Assembly: GCA_016744135.1 (NCBI GenBank)
Contig: JADGEX010000002.1
Coordinates: forward strand, 868,001-932,000
DNA: 64,000 nucleotides
Direction: 5' to 3'
Origin: Pseudodesulfovibrio sp.
GTDB taxonomy: Bacteria > Desulfobacterota > Desulfovibrionia > Desulfovibrionales > Desulfovibrionaceae
The translations under genes and the position numbers were made by a program. Below, in pieces: positions 42,206 through 51,044 of the stretch; the first letter of the stretch is position 1; each line of letters opens with the position of its first letter. The notes under the pieces are model-generated. The model was not told the DNA's origin, searched no databases, and worked only from the letters and a program-made list of their open reading frames with translations.

Positions 42206-42844
42206 TTGGCAGAAATAACAATTCAGAATTTTAAAAAACCTGAGGATATTGAAGCGGAATCTTTTCGAATTATCGATTCTGAGGTTCCTGAACCACGTCT
42301 ATTCTCTGGTGCGAAGTGGGAAATTGTACGTAGGATGATCCATACTACAGCTGATTTTGAGCTTCTTGGATTAGTCAGATTTCAGGAAGGTGCAGTAGAA
42401 TCAGGTATTGCGGCAGTGAAAAAAGGTGCCACGATTGTTACTGACACCGAGATGGCCAAACGGGGCATGCCTGTTCGTCGACTGGATCCATTGGGCTGCA
42501 CCGTCCATTGTCTTATTAATGACACACGGGTGGTAGAGCGCGCTCAACGTGAAGGGATTACCCGAGCAAAAGCTGCGGTTGATGTTGCCGTGGTTGAAGT
42601 CAAACCGGAAATATATGTTGTTGGGAATGCGCCGACTGCGCTCATTCGACTTGTGGAACACGTTGATAATGGGACTGTGTCACCAGCATTAGTGGTTGGG
42701 ATGCCCGTTGGATTTGTGAATGCTGCAGAATCAAAGGCCTTGCTAATGAGCCGGAATATTCCTTATATTTCTATCGAAGGACGGAAAGGCGGGAGTGCCT
42801 TAGCGGCCTGTGTTATTAATGCAATGGCGGTTATGGCGTTGTAG
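42206..42844 (+). CDS. cobH: Precorrin-8X methylmutase (CobH/CbiC)
   Basis: A 212-residue enzyme moving a methyl group from C-11 to C-12 of precorrin-8X or its cobalt form in cobalamin synthesis. The catalytic histidine lies in RRMIHTTADFELLG. VTDTEMAKRGMPV and the PVGFVNAAESK and GRKGGSALAACVINA strips are typical. The start is a TTG 4 nt after AAGGAGGT; an earlier ATG adds 25 unrelated residues across the terminator end. No other cob gene is next to it. No cobalamin riboswitch is seen upstream. Confidence 0.92.
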   Translation: MAEITIQNFKKPEDIEAESFRIIDSEVPEPRLFSGAKWEIVRRMIHTTADFELLGLVRFQEGAVESGIAAVKKGATIVTDTEMAKRGMPVRRLDPLGCTVHCLINDTRVVERAQREGITRAKAAVDVAVVEVKPEIYVVGNAPTALIRLVEHVDNGTVSPALVVGMPVGFVNAAESKALLMSRNIPYISIEGRKGGSALAACVINAMAVMAL

Positions 42845-42870
42845 CTTTTTCGATTTTTAGCTGACAAAAA

Positions 42871-42906
42871 AAGTGTTTTGGATGAATTTCCAAGACGCTT
42901 TTTTTT
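42871..42906 (+). terminator. Terminator after cobH
   Basis: AAGTGTTTTGG pairs with CCAAGACGCTT, followed by a T run. Confidence 0.88.
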
Positions 42907-43084
42907 GTTTTTTCATTTTAAGTTTGTAAAGGGTACCCAAATTTTTTTGAAAAACGCTGGACACGCGGGGAAATCCTGTTAGGAGTTCAATTGAGTATCT
43001 TGAAAAAGTGACATGTACGAGAGTGACATTTTTGTAAATTCAGGAATGCGACCTGAAAGAATCTTTCACGAGTTGGAAGGAGCT

Positions 43085-43372
43085 ATGGCTAGAAAAAACA
43101 AAGGGAAGAACAAGGTTACCGTGTACCCGGACTGGTGCAAAGGCTGCGGCATCTGTGTCGAGTTTTGTCCGGGCAAGGTGCTTGAGTTGAATGATCAAGG
43201 GAAATCCTCGGTTGTTCACGAAGAAAACTGTATCCGTTGCGGCTTTTGCGAGTTGCACTGTCCCGATTTTGCTATCGTGGTCAAAGACAAGGATCCCGAG
43301 AGCGGCAAAAAGGCTGCCAAGGAAGCGGAATCCAAGGCTGCCAAAAAGAACATAACCGGGAAGGGGGCGTAA
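43085..43372 (+). CDS. korD: 2-oxoacid:ferredoxin oxidoreductase delta subunit (ferredoxin)
   Basis: A 95-residue protein with two [4Fe-4S] sites, CKGCGICVEFCP and CIRCGFCELHCP, flanked by lysine-rich ends (MARKNKGKNKV; KKAAKEAESKAAKK). It starts at the ATG one base after GGAAGGAGC; an in-frame ATG 72 nt upstream is less likely. It transfers electrons from the TPP-bearing subunit to ferredoxin. First gene of the korDABC operon. Confidence 0.9.
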   Translation: MARKNKGKNKVTVYPDWCKGCGICVEFCPGKVLELNDQGKSSVVHEENCIRCGFCELHCPDFAIVVKDKDPESGKKAAKEAESKAAKKNITGKGA

Positions 43373-43375
43373 ACG

Positions 43376-44521
43376 ATGCCCAGACGCAAGAAACGTAAGG
43401 AAATTTTCGCCCTTGGCAATGAGGCTGTTGTCGAAGGAGCTTTGTTGGCTGGGTGCTCGTTTTTCGGTGGGTATCCCATCACTCCGTCTTCCGAGATTAT
43501 GGAAATAATGGCTGCTCGCCTACCCAAGATCGAAGATGGTGTCTTTATTCAACTTGAAGACGAGATCGCCAGCATGGGGGCCATTATCGGTGGCTCTCTG
43601 GCCGGTCGAAAAACCATGACTGCCACAAGTGGGCCGGGCTTTTCGCTTATGCAGGAGAATCTCGGGTATGCGATTATGGCTGAAGCCCCTTTGGTTTTGG
43701 TGAATGTCATGCGCGGTGGCCCTTCAACCGGTTTACCGACCTGTCCGGCGCAGGGTGATGTTCAGCAGGCCCGTTGGGGAACACACGGTGATCATCCGAT
43801 TATCGTGTTGTCGGCCTCCAATGTGCAAGAGTGTCTTGATATGACAATTACTGCATTCAATATGGCTGAAAAATACCGGACTCCCGTTATTCTGTTGTTG
43901 GATGAAGTGACTGCGCATACTCGTGAAAAAATCGAATTGCCTAATGAGGGCGAGTACGAAGTGTTTTCTCGGACCGTGCCGTCCATGCCGCCAGAATGGT
44001 ATAAGCCGTATGAAGAGACCGTACGCGGTGTCCCTCCTATGCCTGCCATTGGGTCCGGCTATCGTTTTCATGTGACTGGTTTGACACATGATCGGAATGG
44101 ATTTCCTACGCAGCGTCCGGAAGAGGTCATTGAGCTTATGGATCGTATCCATCGAAAGATTGACCAGTTCTTCTACGACATTCAGTTGGTGGAAGAAGTT
44201 CAGACAGAGGACGCAGAGGTCGTGGTTATCGCTTACGGCTGTGTGGCTCGTTCCGCTGAACTGGCCGTGCAGCAGGCACGCGAAAACGGGGTGAAAGCCG
44301 GACTGCTCAAATTGAAAACCCTGTTCCCGTATCCCAGACGGCATACCGAAAAGGTGCTTGCCAAAGCCAAGACACTGGTGGTGCCTGAAATGAATATGGG
44401 TCAGATGTCTCGCGAGGTGAAGCGTGTAAATATGGGCCAGGCTGCAGTCAGGACCATCAATCGCGTGGACGGACAGATCGTCACTCCCGCGGAAATCCTC
44501 AAGGTCATCATGCAGGGGTAG
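43376..44521 (+). CDS. korA: 2-oxoacid:ferredoxin oxidoreductase alpha subunit
   Basis: A 381-residue subunit with the transketolase pyrimidine-binding fold: GNEAVVEGALLAGCSFFGGYPITPSSEIMEIMA, FIQLEDEIASMGAIIGGSLAG, TATSGPGFSLMQENLGYA, and the middle domain ending in a C-terminal transketolase-like fold (VVVIAYGCVARSAELAV). Gene order delta-alpha-beta-gamma and lengths fit 2-oxoglutarate:ferredoxin oxidoreductase, which makes or uses succinyl-CoA. A branched-chain 2-oxoacid specificity cannot be excluded. Confidence 0.9.
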   Translation: MPRRKKRKEIFALGNEAVVEGALLAGCSFFGGYPITPSSEIMEIMAARLPKIEDGVFIQLEDEIASMGAIIGGSLAGRKTMTATSGPGFSLMQENLGYAIMAEAPLVLVNVMRGGPSTGLPTCPAQGDVQQARWGTHGDHPIIVLSASNVQECLDMTITAFNMAEKYRTPVILLLDEVTAHTREKIELPNEGEYEVFSRTVPSMPPEWYKPYEETVRGVPPMPAIGSGYRFHVTGLTHDRNGFPTQRPEEVIELMDRIHRKIDQFFYDIQLVEEVQTEDAEVVVIAYGCVARSAELAVQQARENGVKAGLLKLKTLFPYPRRHTEKVLAKAKTLVVPEMNMGQMSREVKRVNMGQAAVRTINRVDGQIVTPAEILKVIMQG

Positions 44522-44525
44522 TGAC

Positions 44526-45377
44526 ATGAGTAATTTTACCGGAAATGAAATAATCCATCAGTATCTGAGGCATAACAAGAAATTCCCGCATGTTCTGTGC
44601 GCTGGTTGCGGTCACGGTATCGTGCTGGGAACCTTGATTCGTTCAATTCACGCTTTGGAAATACCCAAGGACGACGTGGTTGTTGTGGCTGGTATCGGCT
44701 GCTCAGGCCGCCTAGCCGTGTATGTGGACTTTAATACTGTCCATACTACTCACGGTCGCGCTTTGAGTTTTGCCACGGGCATCAAGATGGCTAATCCGAA
44801 GCTTAACGTCATCACCATTATGGGTGACGGCGATGCGCTGTCTATCGGCGGCAACCATCTTATCCATGCGGCTCGTCGAAATATCGGTGTCACCGCATTG
44901 GTTTTGAACAATAATATCTACGGCATGACCGGCGGGCAAAGTTCTCCGGCTACGCCTGTCGGGTCCACGACCATGACCAACCCATATGGGCAGCTCGATA
45001 ACAGCTTTGATACCGTGGAATTGGCTAAGGGCGCGGGTGCCAACTATGTGGCACGCGGTACGGTTTTTCATGTGAACAAGCTGGAAAAGATTATGACCGA
45101 GGCCATTAAACGTCCCGGTTTCAGTGTGGTGGAAGCCATCACGCCGTGCCACACCCAGTATGGTCGCAAGAACAAGTACAAGAGCCCTGTGGATATGTAT
45201 AAGTGGATGAAGAAGAATGCCATTCCGATTGAACGCTACAACGAACTCTCTGAAGACAAGCGTAAAGATCGGATGCCCATTGGCGTATTTGTCGAACGGG
45301 ATCGCCCCGGCTTTGAGGAGAGTTACCAGAAGTTGCAGTCGAACTTTCTGGCGCAGGCCGCCAAGGGAGGCAAATAA
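44526..45377 (+). CDS. korB: 2-oxoacid:ferredoxin oxidoreductase beta subunit (TPP-binding)
   Basis: A 283-residue thiamine-diphosphate subunit. CAGCGHGIVLGTLIRSIHAL holds conserved cysteines, VVAGIGCSGRLAVYVDF follows, then the TPP motif MGDGDALSIGGNHLIHA ending at NNNIYGMTGGQSSPATP. It carries out decarboxylation or carboxylation at the thiamine. Stop overlaps the start of the gamma gene by one base (45377). Confidence 0.93.
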   Translation: MSNFTGNEIIHQYLRHNKKFPHVLCAGCGHGIVLGTLIRSIHALEIPKDDVVVVAGIGCSGRLAVYVDFNTVHTTHGRALSFATGIKMANPKLNVITIMGDGDALSIGGNHLIHAARRNIGVTALVLNNNIYGMTGGQSSPATPVGSTTMTNPYGQLDNSFDTVELAKGAGANYVARGTVFHVNKLEKIMTEAIKRPGFSVVEAITPCHTQYGRKNKYKSPVDMYKWMKKNAIPIERYNELSEDKRKDRMPIGVFVERDRPGFEESYQKLQSNFLAQAAKGGK

Positions 45378-45964
45378 TGAAACCGCAGCAAGAACTTGAG
45401 CGTTTCGAGATTCGGTTTTCCGGTCTGGGCGGTCAGGGTATCATTACTTTGGGCAAGATCATGGGACAGGGACTGGCTCTCGGCCATGGCTACAACGTCA
45501 CCCAGACCCAGAGCTATGGTCCTGAGGCGCGTGGCGGGTCCAGTAAGTGCGATCTGGTCATAAGCTCAGGGCCCATCAGCTATCCCAAAGCCGAAAATTT
45601 GGACTTGCTGGTGGCATTGTCTCAGGAAGCCTGCAACACATATTATCCCTATCTGAAACCGGGCGGGGTGTTGGTGCTGGAATCTGATCTGGTTAAGCAG
45701 CCGCCTACCAATCAGTTCCTTGGCTTGCCGTACACCGCGCTTGCCAAGGATAAAGTTGGTATCCTTCAGGCCATGAATACTGTGGTTCTGGGGTCTCTGT
45801 CCTTCCTGCTTCCCTTTGTCAATCAGGGGGCCATGCGCAAGAGTTTGGAGTCCGTACTGCCACCCAAGATCAAGGCCATTAACACCAAGGCTTTCAACCT
45901 GGGTCATCGCCTCGCCAAGAAAGAATGGGGTGATGACGTCGGCGAAGCATGGCGTGATGAATAG
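45377..45964 (+). CDS. korC: 2-oxoacid:ferredoxin oxidoreductase gamma subunit
   Basis: A 195-residue subunit with the family start RFSGLGGQGIITLGKIMGQG and the conserved QTQSYGPEARGGSSKCDLVIS. It completes the heterotetramer. The length is normal. Overlaps korB by one base, and a bidirectional terminator follows. Confidence 0.93.
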   Translation: MKPQQELERFEIRFSGLGGQGIITLGKIMGQGLALGHGYNVTQTQSYGPEARGGSSKCDLVISSGPISYPKAENLDLLVALSQEACNTYYPYLKPGGVLVLESDLVKQPPTNQFLGLPYTALAKDKVGILQAMNTVVLGSLSFLLPFVNQGAMRKSLESVLPPKIKAINTKAFNLGHRLAKKEWGDDVGEAWRDE

Positions 45965-45994
45965 CCTGTAAATGTACGTCTTTTATAATAGATA

Positions 45995-46030
45995 AGAAAA
46001 GGGGTGCCGGTTGTCCGGCACCCCTTTTCT
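45995..46030. terminator. Bidirectional terminator between korC and a convergent gene
   Basis: A perfect 16-bp stem, AGAAAAGGGGTGCCGG with CCGGCACCCCTTTTCT, loop TTGT. The A and T ends suit both strands. Confidence 0.92.
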
Positions 46031-46044
46031 TTATTGATATTTGT

Positions 46045-46704
46045 TTAGTCGAATTTGTTTTTGACTGTGGGAACCATGCCATCGTCACTCTTGAGTTGAG
46101 GCAGCATTTCTCGGATGTTGTCGGAGATGGGCAATGTCCAGTTGTGAGCTGAGACGACGGCGGAGTCTACCAGTCGTATGACTTTGGAGGACATATAGAC
46201 ATAATTGTCGCCGATTACGTAGTTGCCGGTGAGCATCCCGGATCTGGGTGGAAACTTGCCAGACATGGTGTCGGTGAGACTTTTGTAATCCTCGGCACTG
46301 ACTCCCTTTCCGTAAAGATAGTCGGTAGCATTGGGGGTGCCGTCGGTGATAAGTACGCCACGTTGGACTAGTCGGTCCGCTATTTGTTGAGTTATGACTG
46401 AACCGAAAATGGCATTGTCGCCGGGGTCTTTTTGATTGGTGAACCGTTTGACGAACACGGCGGATTTTAGAGTTAATTCCCCTTTGCCCACGTTGGAGTA
46501 CAGCACATCAGCTGCTCTGTAGTTCAGTTCGATAAGAGGAATTGACGAAGTCTCATGGTAAGATTTCGCTGTGGGGGCGGTATCAAAGACATAGTTGTAT
46601 GTTTCGGAGGCAGTATCCTTGCCGTCTTCCCACATGCGGTTACCACACCCAGTCATAAGGAGGGTGGTGGAGATCATCAGTAATATCAGTACAGGCTTGG
46701 TCAT
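46045..46704 (-). CDS. FlgO-domain outer-membrane lipoprotein
   Basis: A 219-residue lipoprotein. Starting at MTKPVLILLMISTTLLMTGC gives a lipobox (LMTG/C); an upstream in-frame ATG adds 16 residues. The core (SIPLIELNYRAADVLYSNV, FVKRFTNQKDPGDNAIFGSV, ITQQIADRLVQRGVLIT) looks like the FlgO family found at flagellar outer-membrane sites. The ribosome site is poor. Located near motAB and a PilZ gene, which supports a motility link. Alternative: a general FlgO-like lipoprotein of unknown role. Confidence 0.75.
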   Translation of the reverse strand: MTKPVLILLMISTTLLMTGCGNRMWEDGKDTASETYNYVFDTAPTAKSYHETSSIPLIELNYRAADVLYSNVGKGELTLKSAVFVKRFTNQKDPGDNAIFGSVITQQIADRLVQRGVLITDGTPNATDYLYGKGVSAEDYKSLTDTMSGKFPPRSGMLTGNYVIGDNYVYMSSKVIRLVDSAVVSAHNWTLPISDNIREMLPQLKSDDGMVPTVKNKFD

Positions 46705-46768
46705 CTGTTGCCGTCCCGGAGTCGCAGTTAAGCCGTCTGACGAACCGTGCATATGGCTCGCCTAGGGT

Positions 46769-47608
46769 CTATTCGGCTGTTTGTGGGATTTCCTTTAGTA
46801 TTGCGCGGATAAGATTTGTCATTGTTGCCGAAGATTTTTCTGCCTGAGCAATGACGGTATCCAGCGATGCTTCCTTCATGCAGTCAGGGAGATTCTTATT
46901 GGTCAAGCAGGATATGCCGAGGATACGGATACCCATGTGATGAGCTGCGATGGCCTCCATGCACGTGGACATGCCGATGGCGTCAGCGCCCAGCCGTCGG
47001 TACATGCGGGTTTCTGCCGGTGTTTCCATATTTGGTCCCATGATTTGCATGAATACGCCACGTTCCAATCGGATACCTAGTTCTAAAGCCTTGTTTACGG
47101 CTAACTTTCGTAAAGCAGGATCATACACAACACACATATCCGGGAACCGTTCTCCCCAGGAGTCGACGTTTTCGCCGCGAAGAGGTGTGTGTCCGGTCAT
47201 ATTGATGTGATCTTCTATGATCATGGGGGAGCCGGTTTCAAACGAAGGGTTGAGTGCGCCTACAGCATTAGTCAGGATCAGTTTTTTTACGCCGAGTTCG
47301 CCCAAGACGCGAATATTATGCGTCGCTTCCTGTGCCGTGAATCCTTCATACAGGTGGAATCGACCTTGCAAAGCCAACACGGGCACGCCATCAATCGTGC
47401 CGGAAATCAGTTGTCCGACATGGCTCTTGACTGTTGATACAGGGAACTCGTCAATTTCTTCATAGGGGAGCAAAATTGGGTTTTCAATAGCGTCAGTCAG
47501 GCCACCAAGTCCGGTGCCGGTGACAAATGCGACAGTATCAGCTTGAACTTTGCCTAATTTTTCCTGTATGTATGCGACAGAATGTTGTATCTTTTTACGG
47601 TATTCCAT
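46769..47608 (-). CDS. Purine nucleoside phosphorylase (trimeric PNP type)
   Basis: A 279-residue phosphorylase that splits guanosine/inosine with phosphate in purine salvage. Family motifs: TGTGLGGLTDAI phosphate loop (30s), GRFHLYEGF, TNAVGALNPSF, DHINMTGHTPLRGENVD, the purine strip MQIMGPNMETPAETRMYRRLGADAIGMSTCMEAIAA. The PunA/DeoD-II grouping (low-molecular-mass, trimeric) fits. It is in the minus-strand pair with the lipoprotein gene and divergent from motA. Confidence 0.93.
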   Translation of the reverse strand: MEYRKKIQHSVAYIQEKLGKVQADTVAFVTGTGLGGLTDAIENPILLPYEEIDEFPVSTVKSHVGQLISGTIDGVPVLALQGRFHLYEGFTAQEATHNIRVLGELGVKKLILTNAVGALNPSFETGSPMIIEDHINMTGHTPLRGENVDSWGERFPDMCVVYDPALRKLAVNKALELGIRLERGVFMQIMGPNMETPAETRMYRRLGADAIGMSTCMEAIAAHHMGIRILGISCLTNKNLPDCMKEASLDTVIAQAEKSSATMTNLIRAILKEIPQTAE

Positions 47609-47700
47609 GTTGACTCCTTGGTTTCGCAGCCGCGATTGTCTCCGGGGGAGGCTGAATTGTGAACGGAATAAATTGAACTCAGTAAGGACAGGTTCGTTTT

Positions 47701-48456
47701 ATGGATATTGTGACACTACTTGGTCTCACTGTTGGTTTTGCGCTCATTATCGGTGCAATTGTCATAGGTGGGGCTGTTGATGTTTTTATCAATGTTCCTG
47801 GGATGATGATTGTTGTTGGCGGCACTCTGGCGTCCATTATGGTCGCCTTTCCTTTTGAAGAGGTTATACAGGCCTTTAAGGCTGCCTTCAAGATTTTCGT
47901 ATCACGCAAAACCAAAGTGCGTGATGTTGTGAACATTATGGTTAAAGTGGCGGAAATCAGTCGTCGTGAAGGGCTTATCGCTCTGGAAAACGTCCAGACT
48001 GAAAATATGGTCCTCAAGAAATCCTGCCAGCTTATTGCGGATAATGCGGATCCAGATCTTATCCGTTCCACTCTTGCCATTGAAATTACTTCCATGCGCC
48101 GCCGCCATCAGGTCGGACAGGACGTGTTCAAGCGATTGGCGGCACTCGCTCCTGCATTTGGTATGATGGGGACGCTCATTGGTCTTGTCCAAATGCTTTC
48201 TCGATTGGATAATCCAAAGTCCATTGGTCCGGCTATGGCCGTTGCTTTGTTGACGACATTTTATGGTTCGGCAATGTCCACGCTGTTTTTCATTCCTATG
48301 GCAGCCAAGCTCAAGGCAAGGACGCTTCAGGAACAGTTGCATCTCGAAGTTATTTTCGAAGGTGCAAAGTCTATTTTGGAAAACAACAACCCGAGGCTTG
48401 TTTACGAAAAATTGTCCTCCTTCCTGGCCCCTGCAGAACGGGATACGCAACGATGA
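47701..48456 (+). CDS. motA: Flagellar motor stator protein MotA (PomA-like)
   Basis: A 251-residue inner-membrane protein with four helices: IVTLLGLTVGFALIIGAIVI, GMMIVVGGTLASIMVAF, and after the cytoplasmic loop (about 80-150) LAALAPAFGMMGTLIGLVQML and SIGPAMAVALLTTFYGSAMSTLFF. The conserved motor prolines (P in LAPAFGMMG; GPAMA) and charged loop residues are present. Forms the ion channel of the stator with MotB. Four-base overlap with motB (ATGA). Confidence 0.94.
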   Translation: MDIVTLLGLTVGFALIIGAIVIGGAVDVFINVPGMMIVVGGTLASIMVAFPFEEVIQAFKAAFKIFVSRKTKVRDVVNIMVKVAEISRREGLIALENVQTENMVLKKSCQLIADNADPDLIRSTLAIEITSMRRRHQVGQDVFKRLAALAPAFGMMGTLIGLVQMLSRLDNPKSIGPAMAVALLTTFYGSAMSTLFFIPMAAKLKARTLQEQLHLEVIFEGAKSILENNNPRLVYEKLSSFLAPAERDTQR

Positions 48457-49193
48457 AAGACGATGATCGGTTAATTTTTTTGCCCGACGAAGAAGAGGAA
48501 GGCGGCAATGAGTGGCTGACCACGTTTGCCGACCTTTCCATGCTTCTGCTGGTCTTTTTCGTGCTTCTCTATTCCATGTCCACCATTGATACGGAGAAGT
48601 TTTCCAAGACATTTTCTTCGGTGACTAAAGCCTTACAAGGTAAAATGCAGAAGGTTGCTACCAGTCGGATTACTCGTGAAGAGGCTGGTGTGCTTATTGA
48701 CCAAGCACTTATGCGACGTCAGATCATTGAGTCTCAGCGTAAAGTGTATGCCGAGGTCAAGACTTTGCAGACCAAGAAAGGCGTGGAAGGATTGGTCAGC
48801 GCGAATTTTGAGGATGGAGTTATTACCATCCGGGTTCCGGGCGACGTCATGTTTCCTTCAGGCAGAGTCAATCTTACGCCGAAAGGAGTACGGTTGGTTG
48901 CCACGCTCAAAGATTTCTTTATCAAACATAAAGATCAGAACATCAAAATTGTCGGATACACGGATAACGTGCGTCCCAGTCAAAGATCACGTTTCAAGGA
49001 TAATTGGGAAATTTCTGCTCTCCGGGCTGTCAATGTTTTGAGGGAATTGCTCAAAATGGGGCTTGAGTCCACTCGGTTGACCGCCACTGGGCTTGCGTAT
49101 TTGAACCCCTTATTTCCGAACTCTTCAGCTGAGTATCGGGCCAAGAATCGTCGCGTTGAATTCATACTTGAAAAACGGGTGTCCGGTCAGTAG
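48453..49193 (+). CDS. motB: Flagellar motor stator protein MotB
   Basis: A 246-residue protein with one N-terminal helix, WLTTFADLSMLLLVFFVLLYS, that contains the ion-binding aspartate (ADLSM), then a periplasmic OmpA/MotB peptidoglycan-binding domain (FPSGRVNLTPKGVRLV, IKIVGYTDNVRP, SALRAVNVLREL, KNRRVEFIL). The usual plug region lies after the helix. Ion type (H+ or Na+) cannot be read safely. Overlaps motA. Confidence 0.94.
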   Translation: MKDDDRLIFLPDEEEEGGNEWLTTFADLSMLLLVFFVLLYSMSTIDTEKFSKTFSSVTKALQGKMQKVATSRITREEAGVLIDQALMRRQIIESQRKVYAEVKTLQTKKGVEGLVSANFEDGVITIRVPGDVMFPSGRVNLTPKGVRLVATLKDFFIKHKDQNIKIVGYTDNVRPSQRSRFKDNWEISALRAVNVLRELLKMGLESTRLTATGLAYLNPLFPNSSAEYRAKNRRVEFILEKRVSGQ

Positions 49194-49233
49194 TGTCACC
49201 CGGCGGTTTTATTGAATTCTATTTGGGGGAGTC

Positions 49234-49614
49234 ATGGATTTTGAAATAAGTATACCTGAAGACGAAGAACAGTTGCGCAAGGCTTTTCGCACCAAGGTCC
49301 CCGGCCTCAAGGCTCGGTTCCCGGAACAAAAGCGTGTGTTGGATGTCATGGATTTGAGTGCCACCGGATTTGCCGTGCTTGATGTTGAAAAGAGTTTTTC
49401 GGAAAAGCAGGCAGTTGAGGTGGAGTTGTTAATCAACAAGAAGCTTTTTTTGAGCGGCATCTCCGCGTTGGTCATGCGAGTCCTTGATAATGGTATCGTT
49501 GGATTGAATTTCGTCGATTTGGAACGGCAGAAACAGATCAAGCTGGATAAGCTTGTGCTTGAAGTCCAGAAGCGACTTATTGCCCTGCGCAAGAAAAAAC
49601 GGGAGCAAGGCTGA
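49234..49614 (+). CDS. PilZ-domain protein
   Basis: A 126-residue protein with a PilZ-like beta barrel: VLDVMDLSATGFAVLDVEK carries the D-x-S-x-x-G motif, and VMRVLDNGIVGLNFVDL closes the domain. The upstream RxxxR motif needed for c-di-GMP binding is not clear (FRTKVPG, KARFPEQKR), so binding is uncertain. A coiled C-terminal helix (KLDKLVLEVQKRLIALRKKK) follows. Placement after motAB suggests a motility regulator. Confidence 0.78.
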   Translation: MDFEISIPEDEEQLRKAFRTKVPGLKARFPEQKRVLDVMDLSATGFAVLDVEKSFSEKQAVEVELLINKKLFLSGISALVMRVLDNGIVGLNFVDLERQKQIKLDKLVLEVQKRLIALRKKKREQG

Positions 49615-49616
49615 TA

Positions 49617-51044
49617 GTGTTTTCAACGAACGGTGATCGGCACAAGGTCCTCATAGCCAATCGCGGCGAAATCGCCATGCGGGTGATGAGGGCCTGTCAG
49701 CGTCTGGGGTTAGATTTCGTCTGTGTCTGTACGCCGGAAGATGAGGCGTCCGGGCATGTTGTACTTGCCCGAGAATTGGCTGGCGAGAGTGCTGTTTATA
49801 CGATTACATCGTATCTGGATGCAAACGAACTGTTTTCGGTGGCCGATGCCAGCGGAGCGACAGCGGTGCATCCCGGGTATGGTTTTTTTGCCGAAGATTT
49901 TCGGTTTGCCCGTCGTGTGGTGCGCCGAGATCGGCCCATGGAATTTATCGGGCCATCCTGGTGGGTCATTCGAGATCTGGGCGACAAGATCAATACCAAG
50001 CGTATTGCTCGGAGTCTCCATGTTCCAACGGTGCCGGGGTCTGATCGTCCGGTTTACAGTGAGCTTGAAGCAGATGAGATTGCGTCTAGTTTGTTTGATT
50101 TTCAGGCGAGTCAGGGTATCCTTAATGGCGTGATCATGGTCAAGGCTTCGGCTGGCGGCGGTGGCATGGGCATTGAGGAAGTCGGTGACCTTGATGAATT
50201 TCGTTCCGTTTTTCGTCGTATTCGTAATTATGCCAAACGGAATTTTGGCGATGAGGGTGTCCTCATCGAACAGCGTATTTTTGATTTCAACCACTTGGAA
50301 GTACAAGTGGTCAGCGAACGCAGCGGCAAGCACCATGTGCATTTCGGTACCCGTAATTGTTCTGTGCAGTCCACAGGTAAGCAGAAACGTATTGAAGTCG
50401 CACCAGGCTTTGCTCCGGGTGTTGTGCCATATACTTTTGACGCAGAAAAAGTGCTTGAGGAAATTACTCAGCATTCGTTGTCCATGGCTTGTGAGTCCGG
50501 ATACGACAATGTTGGAACATGGGAATGGATCATTACTCCGAAAGGAGAGCCGTTCCTTATGGAAGTGAACACCCGAATTCAGGTGGAAAACGGTGTCTCC
50601 GCAATTATTTCCAAGGCCGATGGCAATTCGGTGGATATTATCACCGAACAGATTCGTTTGGCACTGGGGCAACCACTTGGGTACAGTCAGGAAGATATCG
50701 AACTCGATGGTGTTGGGATTGAGTACCGTCTTGTGGCCGAAAATACGGACAATTGGTTTACGCCGTGTGCAGGCCGAATTACTCGGTTTGAATGGGCAGA
50801 GCAGGACTGGTTGGACGTGTATACCCAAGTCCCTGTTGATACAACATACGAAATCCCCATGGAATTCGATCCGAACCTGGCCCTGGCTATTATTTGGGGC
50901 AAGGACCTTGAAGAAGCCAAAGCCCGAGGTGTTCAGTTCCTTGATTCTTTGGTTTTGGAGGGGGACATCAGTGGTAAATCTGAAGATTTTCACACCAATA
51001 TTAAGTATTTGAAAGCCAAGACCGACAGACTTCTGGAGTTTTAG
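49617..51044 (+). CDS. Biotin carboxylase subunit (acetyl-CoA carboxylase type)
   Basis: A 475-residue ATP-grasp enzyme carboxylating biotin. Start is a GTG behind GGGAGCAAGG, overlapping the end of the PilZ gene region by no sense codon. Motifs: VLIANRGEIAMRVMRACQRLG, AVHPGYGFFAEDF, KASAGGGGMGIEEV (ATP loop), and FLMEVNTRIQVENGVSAIIS in place of the usual RIQVEHPV. The lineage is AccC-like but divergent. It heads a three-gene carboxylase set with one-base spacing. Confidence 0.9.
   Translation: MFSTNGDRHKVLIANRGEIAMRVMRACQRLGLDFVCVCTPEDEASGHVVLARELAGESAVYTITSYLDANELFSVADASGATAVHPGYGFFAEDFRFARRVVRRDRPMEFIGPSWWVIRDLGDKINTKRIARSLHVPTVPGSDRPVYSELEADEIASSLFDFQASQGILNGVIMVKASAGGGGMGIEEVGDLDEFRSVFRRIRNYAKRNFGDEGVLIEQRIFDFNHLEVQVVSERSGKHHVHFGTRNCSVQSTGKQKRIEVAPGFAPGVVPYTFDAEKVLEEITQHSLSMACESGYDNVGTWEWIITPKGEPFLMEVNTRIQVENGVSAIISKADGNSVDIITEQIRLALGQPLGYSQEDIELDGVGIEYRLVAENTDNWFTPCAGRITRFEWAEQDWLDVYTQVPVDTTYEIPMEFDPNLALAIIWGKDLEEAKARGVQFLDSLVLEGDISGKSEDFHTNIKYLKAKTDRLLEF

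Noticed and set aside
42995..43035. Direct repeat AGTGACAT in front of korD
   Set aside because: Short, imperfect surroundings, and likely to occur by chance.
49710..50993. A 427-codon minus-strand frame opposite the biotin carboxylase gene
   Set aside because: Same reason; the plus-strand gene is unambiguous.
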